Positions 33,986 through 41,605 of a DNA stretch of 64,000 nucleotides are shown in pieces. A program made the position numbers and the translations under genes. The notes beneath the pieces are model-generated. The model saw only the letters and a program-made list of their open reading frames with translations, had not been told where the DNA came from and ran no database searches. This DNA comes from DATHRK01 sp035513295 (GTDB taxonomy: Bacteria; Gemmatimonadota; Gemmatimonadetes; Longimicrobiales; RSA9), in contig DATKCH010000103.1 in assembly GCA_035513295.1 (NCBI GenBank), forward strand, positions 4,439-68,438, given 5' to 3'. The first letter of the stretch is position 1; every line of letters starts with the position of its first letter.

Positions 33986-34216
33986 ATGAGCCGTCGCAAC
34001 GCAATCGAAGCGGTCCTGACCGAGCTGCGGCCCGCCCTCCACGCGGATGGCGGCGACGTGGAGCTCGTCGACTTCGACGAGGACGACGGGACGGTCCGGC
34101 TGCGCCTGCTGGGCCTGTGCGAGTCGTGCCCGATATCCTCCGTGACGCTCAAGCAGGGGATCGAGCGACGACTCGTTGCGGCGGTCCCGGGCGTGCGCCA
34201 CGTTCTCGCGGTCTGA
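33986..34216 (+). CDS. NifU-like Fe-S cluster scaffold (NifU C-terminal domain)
   Basis: A 76-residue protein consisting of a single NifU C-terminal domain, with LRPALHADGGDVELVDF and the cluster-binding CESC pair. It binds a labile [4Fe-4S] cluster for transfer to apo-proteins. It is followed after about 100 bases by mrp, the likely Fe-S carrier partner. Start at the ATG at 33986; no longer in-frame start is convincing. Confidence 0.93.
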   Translation: MSRRNAIEAVLTELRPALHADGGDVELVDFDEDDGTVRLRLLGLCESCPISSVTLKQGIERRLVAAVPGVRHVLAV

Positions 34217-34317
34217 CGCCGGGCGGACTCGCACTCGGCGCGGAACGCCCACCGAAGCGCTGAACCTCGAGGCCGGCACCTTCCGGTGGCCGGTCTCTCG
34301 CATATACGGGGGAGCTC

Positions 34318-35445
34318 ATGATCGACAAGGACAGGATCCTGGAATCCGTGCGGACCGCGCTCGCGGCCGTGCGCCACCCCCAGACCGGAGAAGACGTCGT
34401 CGCGGGCGGGAAGGTGCAGGACCTGACGGTGTCCGATGAGGGGGTCGTGCGATTCCTGTTCCTGCTGGGGGCGGACGATCCGGGTACGCTCGTGCGCGAA
34501 TCGCGAGCCGCGGTGGAACGGATCGACGGAGTGGAGCGCGCCCGCATCGACGTACGGCTTCCCAAGACCACCGGGGACCGGCCCGAGGCCGCCGCCGGGG
34601 ACGCCCCGCCGGCGCGGCGACCCGGGACGGTGCCGGCGCCTCAGCCGGCCCCGGGAATGGTCCCGGGAATCCACCACGTGATCGCGGTCAGCTCGGGCAA
34701 GGGCGGCGTCGGAAAGTCGACCGTCGCGGCGAACCTCGCGGCCGCGCTGGTCACCGAGGGCGCGGCGGTCGGACTGCTGGACGCCGACGTCTACGGCCCG
34801 AACATCCCCCTGCTCTTCGGCGAAACCGGCCGCCCGCGCGTGACCGGAACGCGCGGCCAGGAGCGCATCGTGCCGATGGAAGCGCACGGCGTGCGGCTGA
34901 TGAGCCTCGGCTTCCTGATGGAGGCGGATCAGCCGGCGATCATGCGCGGTCCGCTCGTGTCCGGCATCCTCAAGCAGTTCCTGGAGCAGGTCGAATGGGG
35001 CGAGCTGGACTTCCTCATCGTGGACATGCCGCCGGGCACAGGGGACGCGCAGCTGTCGCTCGCGCAGACGATCGCGGTGGACGGCGCGGTCATGGTCACC
35101 ACCCCGCAGGCGGTGTCGACCGCCGACGTGCGCCGGGGCATCCGCATGTGGGAGCGCGTGCGCACGCCGGTGCTGGGGATCGTCGAGAACATGGCGGGCT
35201 TCGTGTGCACGAGCTGCGGCGAACACCACGACATCTTCGGCGCGGGCGGTGGAGTCCGGCTGGCCGAGGAGATGGGCGTCGAGTTCCTCGGGGGCGTGCC
35301 GCTCGACACCGAGGTGCGCCGATCCGGAGACGACGGCGCTCCGACCGTGCTGGTCGCCGCGGACTCCCCGGCCGCTGAGGCGTTCCGGGCGGTCGCGGCG
35401 CGCGTGCGCGCCGCCGTCGAGGCCGGCGTCCACGTGGGAGCGTGA
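34318..35445 (+). CDS. mrp: Iron-sulfur cluster carrier protein Mrp/ApbC
   Basis: A P-loop NTPase that holds and delivers Fe-S clusters. 375 residues, with a good ribosome-binding site (GGGGGAG) before the ATG. An N-terminal MIP18/DUF59-like domain (about 1-85) is joined by a Pro/Ala-rich linker to the MinD-type ATPase: deviant Walker A SSGKGGVGKSTVAANLAAAL, LDADVYGPNIP, VDMPPGTGDAQL, and the CTSCG pair that bridges a cluster in the dimer. Its neighbours (NifU-like upstream, the coupled 74-residue ORF downstream) fit an Fe-S assembly unit. Confidence 0.95.
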   Translation: MIDKDRILESVRTALAAVRHPQTGEDVVAGGKVQDLTVSDEGVVRFLFLLGADDPGTLVRESRAAVERIDGVERARIDVRLPKTTGDRPEAAAGDAPPARRPGTVPAPQPAPGMVPGIHHVIAVSSGKGGVGKSTVAANLAAALVTEGAAVGLLDADVYGPNIPLLFGETGRPRVTGTRGQERIVPMEAHGVRLMSLGFLMEADQPAIMRGPLVSGILKQFLEQVEWGELDFLIVDMPPGTGDAQLSLAQTIAVDGAVMVTTPQAVSTADVRRGIRMWERVRTPVLGIVENMAGFVCTSCGEHHDIFGAGGGVRLAEEMGVEFLGGVPLDTEVRRSGDDGAPTVLVAADSPAAEAFRAVAARVRAAVEAGVHVGA

Positions 35446-35666
35446 GCCCTCTCCGTCCGAGGCCGCTGCCGCCTCCCGGAGCCCCGGGCGAGCTCGCGCT
35501 CGACGTCCTCCTCCGGGAGTATCCGGAGCTGCTGGCGCCGCTGCGCTCGGCGGGCGTGGACCCGGCGGAGATGGGCGCGGTCCCGCTGCGGGGGGCGGTC
35601 CCGGACGAGGTCCTGGAGGACATCCTGCGGCTCGTGGCGGAACGCACGGCCTGGCGCGGGCGGTGA
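35442..35666 (+). CDS. Small ORF, possibly DUF1858-like
   Basis: A 74-residue protein with a GTG start overlapping the mrp stop and a stop overlapping the next start, so it is translationally coupled on both sides. After a Pro-rich start, LDVLLREYPELLAPLRSAGVDP resembles the short DUF1858/ScdA-N type helix pair that often sits with redox or Fe-S proteins. Identity is uncertain; coupling to mrp is the main clue to function. No cysteines are present, so it is not itself a cluster protein. Confidence 0.6.
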   Translation: MSPLRPRPLPPPGAPGELALDVLLREYPELLAPLRSAGVDPAEMGAVPLRGAVPDEVLEDILRLVAERTAWRGR

Positions 35667-36460
35667 ACCGCGCGCTGACGCTGCTCACGGACTTCGGAAC
35701 GCGGGACGGGTACGTCGCCGCGATGAAGGGCGTGATCGCCTCGATCGTGCCCGGAGCCGCGCTGGTAGACGTGGCCCATGACGTGCGGCCCGGTGACGTG
35801 TCCGCCGCGGCGTGGACGCTCCGGCGCTACTGGCGGCTCTTTCCGACGGACACGGTCCACCTGGCGGTCGTGGATCCGGGCGTGGGCACCGACCGCCGCG
35901 CGCTCGCCGCGCGCGTGGACGGCCGCTACTTCGTCGCGCCGGACAACGGCATCCTCAGTTGGGTGCTCCACGAGCACGAGCTGGACGCGGCCGTTTCGCT
36001 GGATCAGCCCCGATTCCGCAGGCCGCACGTGTCACCCACCTTCCACGGCAGGGACATCTTCGCTCCGGCGGCCGCCCACCTCTCCGCGGGGGTTCCGCTC
36101 TCGGCTCTGGGCTCTCCGCTGATCCACCCGGTGCGCCTGCCGCTGCCGGACACGATCCGCCGGGGCAACGAGGTGGAAGGGCTCGTGGTGCAGGTGGACC
36201 GTTTCGGCAACCTTGTCACGAACATTCCCGCGGCCTGGGTGAGCCCGCTGCTCGAAGAGGGGCCCGTGCGCACGCTGATCGGTCGCCACGACGTCGGCAC
36301 CATCCGGCGCACCTACGGGGATGTGGCGGAGGGCGAACCCGTGGCGCTCATCGGATCGGACCTGACGGTGGAAGTGGCGGTGCGCGAGGGCCGCGCGTCG
36401 GACAAGCTGAAGGTGGGGCTCGGCGCGCCCGTCATCGTGCGACGGGCGAGCCCGGACTAG
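35663..36460 (+). CDS. S-adenosylmethionine hydroxide adenosyltransferase (DUF62) family protein
   Basis: A 265-residue enzyme related to fluorinases; family members hydrolyse SAM to adenosine and methionine using water or hydroxide. GTG at 35663 overlapping the previous stop. Signature: LLTDFGTRDGYVAAMKG at the N-terminus, DVAHDVRPGDV, LAVVDPGVGTDRR and APDNGILSWVL in the first domain, and DRFGNLVTNIP in the C-terminal domain. No halogenation neighbours, so the ordinary SAM hydrolase activity is the likely one. Its physiological role is not established. Confidence 0.9.
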   Translation: MNRALTLLTDFGTRDGYVAAMKGVIASIVPGAALVDVAHDVRPGDVSAAAWTLRRYWRLFPTDTVHLAVVDPGVGTDRRALAARVDGRYFVAPDNGILSWVLHEHELDAAVSLDQPRFRRPHVSPTFHGRDIFAPAAAHLSAGVPLSALGSPLIHPVRLPLPDTIRRGNEVEGLVVQVDRFGNLVTNIPAAWVSPLLEEGPVRTLIGRHDVGTIRRTYGDVAEGEPVALIGSDLTVEVAVREGRASDKLKVGLGAPVIVRRASPD

Positions 36461-36465
36461 CGGGT

Positions 36466-36486
36466 CGCCGCCGGGGCCCGGCGGCG
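36466..36486. terminator. Hairpin between convergent genes
   Basis: CGCCGCCGGG and CCCGGCGGCG make a 10-base near-perfect palindrome in the 31-base gap between convergent genes. No T tract follows on either strand, so any termination would need Rho or be inefficient. Confidence 0.4.
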
Positions 36487-36491
36487 CGCGC

Positions 36492-37379
36492 TCAGTGGTT
36501 CCGCGAAGGGTCCCCCACCCAGCGCACCTTGACCGCCGCCAGCGCCGCGTCGAGGCGGATGTTCAGCCGCTCCGTCGCGGAATCCCAGTTCTCCGAGACC
36601 AGCCCCCCGTCGCGCTCCACCATGCGCGCGGCGTCGAAGGTCGCGAGCAACGATTCGCGCTCGATCCGCACGCCCAGACTCGAGGGCAGGATCAGGTTCA
36701 GCTGCGCCAGACCCACGTCGATGTCCACGTTGGAGGATCCCGACCAGGCCCCGCCGAAGTCGAGCGTGATCTCCCCCACTCCGCCCCCGACCTCGATGCG
36801 TTCGGCGTTGGCGTTGCCGAGGCCCAGCACCGTGAGCTCCGCGGCGCCGCCCTTGATGACGATGTCGGTCGCGCGCTCGGGATTCGGGCTGGAGAAGCGC
36901 ACCTCGGTGGACGCGGCGCCCGTGCTGATGATGGCGCTGCGGATCGGCAGCCCGCCGAGTTCGATGTCGCCCTCGCCGGCGCCGAAGCCGAGGTCGAGCA
37001 CCAGGGGCGCGCCGCGACCGAGCGCCAGGTCGAGCGATCCCGTTTCACCACGCCGGACATCGAACCCGCCTTCGCTGTCGACCCGGACCACCAGCTTCTT
37101 GTGCCGGTAGCGGACGTCCGGCTGGAACGACTCCGAGTCGTACCGCAAGTTCGCGCGGTAGAGCGTGCCGTCCTCGGCCGGACCGATGCGGAGGTGGCCC
37201 GCCAGGTACCTCACCTCGACCGCCAGCTCCTCCTCGCCGGCGTACTCCCGGAAGCCCTTGAAGGTGCGCCAGTCCTGGGCCGCCAGATCGCCCGCGGCGA
37301 GGGCGCCGAGGACGACCAGCAGGGCCGGCCGGATGTGCGGGTGGCGGGTGGCGGCGCGGCCGCCGACCCGGTCAGACAC
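36492..37379 (-). CDS. Exported beta-rich protein of unknown function
   Basis: A 295-residue protein with an N-terminal signal sequence (ALLVVLGALAAGDLAAQD). The rest is a series of short strands with recurring Gly/Ala/Asp turns, consistent with a beta-solenoid such as the DUF4097/LiaF-like 'toastrack' group seen in envelope-stress regulons. I do not recognise specific catalytic residues. GTG at 37379 overlaps the preceding membrane-protein stop by 8 bases, and the whole set follows the ECF sigma and anti-sigma genes. Probably the last gene of that operon. Confidence 0.75.
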   Translation of the reverse strand: MSDRVGGRAATRHPHIRPALLVVLGALAAGDLAAQDWRTFKGFREYAGEEELAVEVRYLAGHLRIGPAEDGTLYRANLRYDSESFQPDVRYRHKKLVVRVDSEGGFDVRRGETGSLDLALGRGAPLVLDLGFGAGEGDIELGGLPIRSAIISTGAASTEVRFSSPNPERATDIVIKGGAAELTVLGLGNANAERIEVGGGVGEITLDFGGAWSGSSNVDIDVGLAQLNLILPSSLGVRIERESLLATFDAARMVERDGGLVSENWDSATERLNIRLDAALAAVKVRWVGDPSRNH

Positions 37380-38721
37380 CCAGCCCCTCCTCTTCGACGA
37401 TCGGCTCGGCCGGCTCGGCCTTCGCCGGCTGCGTCTTCGAGCCGTCCGGCTGCCGGGTGCCGGCGCGCGTCATGAGCACCGCGCCGAAGCCGATCGTCGC
37501 GGCGATCCAGATCGCGACGCAGCCCACGAACCGCAGCAGGCCCTCCAGGACGCCCATGAAGGGCGCCATCCCGATCGCGTGCGCGGCCAGCGGCAGCGCG
37601 AGCAGCAGGCCGAAGCCGGTCATCAGGTAGTAGAAGGAGTTGGCGCGCTGGAACCACTCGCCGCCGTGGAAGCGGCGTTCCGCCATCACCTCGCCGGCGG
37701 CGTGGGCGACCCCGATGAAGCCCAGCACCGCGGCCAGCATCACCGCGATCGGGAAGCCCGGCAGCCACACGATCAGCGCCGGAATCCCGACGATGGAGAC
37801 CACGAGGATCAGGATCCCGATGATGAACGCGGGCAGAACCAGGAACGCGCCCGCGAATCCGACCGCCCAGGCGCGCACCGGCTGACGCCTCGCGGTGTCC
37901 GCGATCGCCTCCAGGTACGGCCGCCCGCCGAAGTACACGATCGCCCAACCGAGGCCCAGCAGGCCGGCGTAGGTCACCAGCGTCGCGAAAATTCCGGCGA
38001 TGCCGCGCCCCACGTTGCGGGCCACCCGGGCGCCGAACGAGGTGCCCCTCGTGGCGCTGCGGATCTCCGAGCGCATCCGGTCGCGGTTCGACTCCAGCTC
38101 CTCGACGACGCGCTCGAGCTCCTGGATGCGCACGTTGAGCCGCAGGACGCTGTCGCCCGCCCCGTCTTGAATCCCGATCGCGTCCTGGCCGACGTAGGCT
38201 TCCGGGCCCGCCGCGCCCGACAGGAAGTCCTCGAGCGCGTCGTTCAGCGCCTGTCCGACGCCGTCGTCCACCGGCTCCCAGTCGATGATCTGCCGCGCGA
38301 CGTCGTCCACGGGTCCGTCCAGGTCCCGCAGCAGCGAGCGCCAGGACCGTTCGAGCGGCGCGCCCTCGTCGTAGGTGCCGATGCGCCTGCCGCCTACGTA
38401 GACGCGGCCTTCGCGCAGCTCGAAGGCGACCTCCCGGCCGCCGGCGAATTCGAGCGTGAGCTCGGCGTCGTCGCCGTCCATGTCGGTGGAGTATGCCACC
38501 AGCCGCCGCGCCGCCTGCAGGACGACCGCGCCGTCGACGATCGCCTCGTCGGTCGCGCCGCCGGCCGTCTGACCGGTCAGCTCCGACGCGGCGAAGGCGA
38601 GCGTGGTCAGTCCGAGGCCGAGCGCCGCCAGGCGGTGGAGTCGTCCCTGCGAGCACGCATCCGGAGCCATCGCGGTGCGCGTCGGGCAGGCCGGCGAGGT
38701 CTTAGAAGCTGTACGATACAT
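37372..38721 (-). CDS. Multi-pass membrane protein with N-terminal extracytoplasmic domain
   Basis: A 449-residue protein. The ATG at 38721 overlaps the end of the anti-sigma gene by 20 bases; an ATG at 38670 (MAPDACSQGRLHRLA) is an alternative nearer the signal-like segment LAALGLGLTTLAFAAS. An exported domain (about 40-190) is followed by a coiled-coil stretch (RIQELERVVEELESN) and about six membrane segments (230-430). The cytoplasmic tail is rich in Glu and Ala. I do not recognise the family. Position suggests a role downstream of the sigma/anti-sigma pair. Confidence 0.75.
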   Translation of the reverse strand: MYRTASKTSPACPTRTAMAPDACSQGRLHRLAALGLGLTTLAFAASELTGQTAGGATDEAIVDGAVVLQAARRLVAYSTDMDGDDAELTLEFAGGREVAFELREGRVYVGGRRIGTYDEGAPLERSWRSLLRDLDGPVDDVARQIIDWEPVDDGVGQALNDALEDFLSGAAGPEAYVGQDAIGIQDGAGDSVLRLNVRIQELERVVEELESNRDRMRSEIRSATRGTSFGARVARNVGRGIAGIFATLVTYAGLLGLGWAIVYFGGRPYLEAIADTARRQPVRAWAVGFAGAFLVLPAFIIGILILVVSIVGIPALIVWLPGFPIAVMLAAVLGFIGVAHAAGEVMAERRFHGGEWFQRANSFYYLMTGFGLLLALPLAAHAIGMAPFMGVLEGLLRFVGCVAIWIAATIGFGAVLMTRAGTRQPDGSKTQPAKAEPAEPIVEEEGLGV

Positions 38722-39379
38722 GATGCCGTTCTCTGGTCGGCGTTCGAATCAGATTTGAATTTCGAATCAGATTTGAATACAGAACCCAGGCGGACACGCC
38801 CGTCGCCACCGCGAGCACGAACGCGGCGACCCCCAGCCGGCTAGGATCGATCGCCGCGAGGCCGCGCCCGAACGCGCCCAACCAGCCCGCCGCGCGTGTC
38901 GCCGCGAGTTGCTCCATGATCCATGGCGCGGCGACCGCGATGGCCGACTCGACGCGTTGGGTCGCGAAGATCCAAAGCGCCTGGGCGGACAGGTTCGGGT
39001 GCGTCACCAGCCACGCCAGCGCCGCCCCCACCGTCACGACGGGCAGGCCCGTGAACGTGGCGGCCAGCGCCCAGCGCAGCCGCTTGCCGGGTACGAGGCC
39101 CCGCAGTCGATCCGCGAACGGGACGCCGTCCGGCACGACGGCCGGGGCCGGGGCCACCCGCACGCGCGCCATGACCCGGTCCGCGAACGCCGTGCTCGGC
39201 GCCAGGCGCGGCAGGTCGGCGAGCGCGGCGAACAGCAGCCGGAACTCCGCGACCTCCGCGCCGCACGGCCCGCACGTCTCGACATGCGAGGCCACGGTCG
39301 CGCGGTCAGCTTCCGGCAGGCTGCCGGCGGCCAGCGCTTCCAGTGCTTCCGGTTCTGGATGGTACATGTCTTCGTTCAC
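38702..39379 (-). CDS. Anti-sigma factor with zinc-binding HC2 domain
   Basis: A 225-residue membrane-anchored regulator. GTG at 39379 preceded by GGGGAG. An N-terminal zinc-binding anti-sigma domain (HVETCGPC gives H-x3-C-x2-C, about residues 29-36) is followed by a cytoplasmic linker, a first hydrophobic segment (about 100-125), and a second near the C-terminus (FVLAVATGVSAWVLY). It probably sequesters the ECF sigma factor encoded upstream and releases it on an envelope signal. The C-terminus contains a 6-residue tandem repeat from an 18-base DNA duplication, next to the start of the following gene. Confidence 0.85.
   Translation of the reverse strand: MNEDMYHPEPEALEALAAGSLPEADRATVASHVETCGPCGAEVAEFRLLFAALADLPRLAPSTAFADRVMARVRVAPAPAVVPDGVPFADRLRGLVPGKRLRWALAATFTGLPVVTVGAALAWLVTHPNLSAQALWIFATQRVESAIAVAAPWIMEQLAATRAAGWLGAFGRGLAAIDPSRLGVAAFVLAVATGVSAWVLYSNLIRNSNLIRTPTRERHHVSYSF
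38743..38778. repeat. 18-base perfect tandem duplication in the anti-sigma gene
   Basis: The unit TTCGAATCAGATTTGAAT occurs twice in a row (38743-38760, 38761-38778) in the last part of the anti-sigma coding region. It encodes two consecutive (N)SNLIR units on the minus strand. It is unusually AT-rich for this DNA and lies just before the start of the next gene (38721), so it may also act as a DNA site. Confidence 0.85.
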
Positions 39380-39474
39380 GCTCGTTCGCTCCCCGTCCTT
39401 CCGGGTTCGCCTTCTCTACGGGCTGTCACCCGCGCCGGTTTCACGATGCGGGCCGCCGCGTTCGGGCGCGTCGA

Positions 39475-40071
39475 TCACTCCTGCATGGTCGATCCGAGTA
39501 GCGACCGCAATTCCTTGCGAGCGCGATGGATATAGGTCTTCACGGTGCCCAGCGGAACGTCCATGATCTCGGCGATCTCCTCGTACGGACGATCCTCCAT
39601 GTGCCAGAGGATGATCGCGATGCGGTACTCGGGCCGCAGCTCGCCGAGCGCGTTTTCCAACTCTTCGCCCAGTTCCAGCCGCTCGACGTACTCCTGCGGG
39701 CTCTCGTCGCGCGCCACCGCAGTCGGGCTCCAGCCCTCCGCCGCCTCGGCGACGCTGCGCGCGTGCGGGGAGCCGTCCAGGGACACCGTGTCGAGGCTGC
39801 GCTTCCTGAGCGCGTCGATCGCGGTGTTATTGGCGATCTTGAAGATCCAGGAGCTGAACTTGTACGACGAGTCGTATCGATCGATGGCGTTCAGGACCTT
39901 GATGAAGGTTTCCTGCGCCAGATCCTCCGCGCCCTCGCGGTCCCGCACCAGCCGGTAGATCAACGAGAAGACGGGCCGCTCGTAGCGCGCGATGAGCTCG
40001 CGGTAGGCGCGCTCGTGCCCCTGAGCCGCCCGTGCGACGACTTCCTGGTCGGACAGCGTGCCGAAATCCAC
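39475..40071 (-). CDS. ECF-type RNA polymerase sigma factor, RpoE-like
   Basis: A 198-residue sigma factor: region 2 (ERPVFSLIYRLVRDREGAEDLAQETFIK, quoted here in part as LVRDREGAEDLAQETF) with the DNA-melting/-10 helix (IFKIANNTAIDALRKR), a variable linker (about 100-120), and region 4 (LGELRPEYRIAIIL ... YEEIAEIMDVPLGTVKTYIHRAR). It is an ECF sigma with a membrane anti-sigma encoded downstream after 95 bases. Its regulon is unknown; it may include the two following envelope genes. The divergent upstream gap (40072-40301) contains the solo repeat end at 40161-40198. Confidence 0.95.
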   Translation of the reverse strand: MDFGTLSDQEVVARAAQGHERAYRELIARYERPVFSLIYRLVRDREGAEDLAQETFIKVLNAIDRYDSSYKFSSWIFKIANNTAIDALRKRSLDTVSLDGSPHARSVAEAAEGWSPTAVARDESPQEYVERLELGEELENALGELRPEYRIAIILWHMEDRPYEEIAEIMDVPLGTVKTYIHRARKELRSLLGSTMQE

Positions 40072-40160
40072 TAGGGCGCCATGCGCGGGGAGGAGGGCGG
40101 CCGCGAGCGGGAGTCTTGCACCGTGGTCGTCGCGTTTCCGGTTCGCGGGGGCCCGGACCG

Positions 40161-40198
40161 TCGCGGCCGCACTCCCCTTTTTCTCGGCGACCTGCTAG
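40161..40198 (+). repeat. Solo copy of the palindromic element's terminal sequence
   Basis: The sequence TCGCGGCCGCACTCCCCTTT...CTGCTAG matches, with two or three small gaps, the terminal repeats at 9039-9072 and 9355-9391. No second inverted copy is nearby, so it is a half element or a relic. It lies in the 230-base divergent gap between the ECF sigma factor gene and menG, where a promoter for each gene is expected. A TACCCT at 40276-40281 is a possible -10 for the plus-strand gene. Confidence 0.6.
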
Positions 40199-40301
40199 TG
40201 TAGGCGCCGCTGGCCGGTGCCGCGGGTCCGCTCCGCCCGGTCGCCCCGACGCTAACCCAAGGCATGACAGCACGCTACCCTCCGGACGCGCCGTACGGCG
40301 C

Positions 40302-41150
40302 ATGAGCGCACCCGGTCGCGTCGGCCCGCTCGGTCCCGCCAGTGGCTCGGAGGACACCGCGGACGGGGCGCGGGTCCCGCCGGCCCCACAGCCATCCGAC
40401 TCCACAGCCAAAGCGACCGCGGTGCGGCGCATGTTCTCCGACATCGCTCCCCGCTACGACCTGCTCAACCACCTCCTGAGCCTCAACGTCGACCGACTCT
40501 GGCGCAGGTCCGCGGCCCGAGCGTTGGTCGCGGGCGCGCCGCCGCGACGGGTGCTGGACTCGTGCGCGGGTACGCTCGACCTGGCGATCGCGATCGCCGG
40601 ACTTCTGGGGGACGACGCGAGCGTCGTCGCGGCGGACTTCGCGGTCCCGATGCTGGAGCTGGGAAGGCCCAAGATCGGCGCGGCCCGCATCGCCGAGGTG
40701 GCGGCCGACGGCCTCCGGCTGCCGTTCCCCGACGGGGTCTTCGACGGCGCGAGCGTCGCCTTCGGCGTGCGCAACCTGGCCGACCCCGCCGCGGGACTGA
40801 GGGAGCTCGCGCGCGTGCTGGAACCCGGCGGACGCCTGGTAGTGCTGGAGTTTTCGACTCCCACGTTCGCGCCCTTCAGGGCCGCGTATCGGCTGTATTT
40901 CCACCGCGTCCTTCCGTGGCTGGGCGCGCTGCTGTCAAGGCACGACGAGGCCTACACGTATCTGCCCGCGTCCGTGGACGAGTTTCCCCAGCCCACGGAG
41001 TTCGCCGCGCTGATGTGCACTGCGGGCTTCGCGCGGGTGCGCTGGCGTCGCCTGACCGGCGGCATCGCGACCCTGCACCTGGGAGAGACACAGCCACTCC
41101 GGCGCGGACGCCCCGGTGCGGGCCCCGCAAGCCCGGAGGCGCAGCCATGA
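40302..41150 (+). CDS. menG: Demethylmenaquinone / ubiquinone C-methyltransferase (UbiE/MenG)
   Basis: SAM-dependent C-methylation of the quinone ring, last step of menaquinone synthesis. 282 residues from the ATG at 40302; about 45 poorly conserved residues precede the core, so a later start is possible. UbiE signatures: DIAPRYDLLNHLLSLNVDRL, LDSCAGTLDLAI (SAM motif I), FGVRNLADPAAGLRELARVL, GGRLVVLEFSTP, and YTYLPASVDEFP. ubiE or menG naming depends on the quinone used; menaquinone is more likely in this type of bacterium. mscL overlaps its stop. Confidence 0.93.
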   Translation: MSAPGRVGPLGPASGSEDTADGARVPPAPQPSDSTAKATAVRRMFSDIAPRYDLLNHLLSLNVDRLWRRSAARALVAGAPPRRVLDSCAGTLDLAIAIAGLLGDDASVVAADFAVPMLELGRPKIGAARIAEVAADGLRLPFPDGVFDGASVAFGVRNLADPAAGLRELARVLEPGGRLVVLEFSTPTFAPFRAAYRLYFHRVLPWLGALLSRHDEAYTYLPASVDEFPQPTEFAALMCTAGFARVRWRRLTGGIATLHLGETQPLRRGRPGAGPASPEAQP

Positions 41151-41605
41151 TGAAAGAGTTCAGGGAGTTCATCGCGCGCGGCAACGTGGTGGACATGGCG
41201 GTCGGGATCGCTGTCGGCGCGGCGTTCGGAGCGATCGCGAAGTCGCTCGTGGACGACGTGATCATGCCGGTCGTCGGGCTCGTGCTCAGCGGAGTGGAGT
41301 TCTCGGACCTCTTCGCCGTCCTCCGGGCCGGGGATCCCGGCCCGCCCTACGCTACGCTGGAAGCCGCGCAGGAAGCCGGCGCCGTGACGGTCAACTACGG
41401 GCTGTTCGTCAACTCGATCATCACCTTCCTGATCATCGCCTTCGCGATCTTCCTGATGGTCCGCGCCATCAATCGCATTCGCCGGCAGGAGGCCGCGACG
41501 CCTGCGCCCACGGAGAAGGACTGCCCGTTCTGCGCGACCCCGATCCCGATCCCAGCCACGCGCTGCCCCCACTGCACGTCACAGTTGCAGACGGCCTCCG
41601 GATAG
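41147..41605 (+). CDS. mscL: Large-conductance mechanosensitive channel with C-terminal zinc ribbon
   Basis: An emergency osmotic release valve of the inner membrane. 152 residues; the ATG at 41147 overlaps the menG stop (ATGA). It has the MscL plan: N-terminal amphipathic helix (FREFIARGNVVDMAVGIAVG), TM1 (AAFGAIAKSLVDDVIMPVVG), a periplasmic loop, TM2 (FLIIAFAIFLMVRAIN). The usual C-terminal helical bundle is replaced by a zinc-ribbon-like tail with two Cys pairs (CPFC ... CPHC, about 125-146). The tail is unlike the E. coli protein but its pore regions are complete. Confidence 0.92.
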   Translation: MMKEFREFIARGNVVDMAVGIAVGAAFGAIAKSLVDDVIMPVVGLVLSGVEFSDLFAVLRAGDPGPPYATLEAAQEAGAVTVNYGLFVNSIITFLIIAFAIFLMVRAINRIRRQEAATPAPTEKDCPFCATPIPIPATRCPHCTSQLQTASG

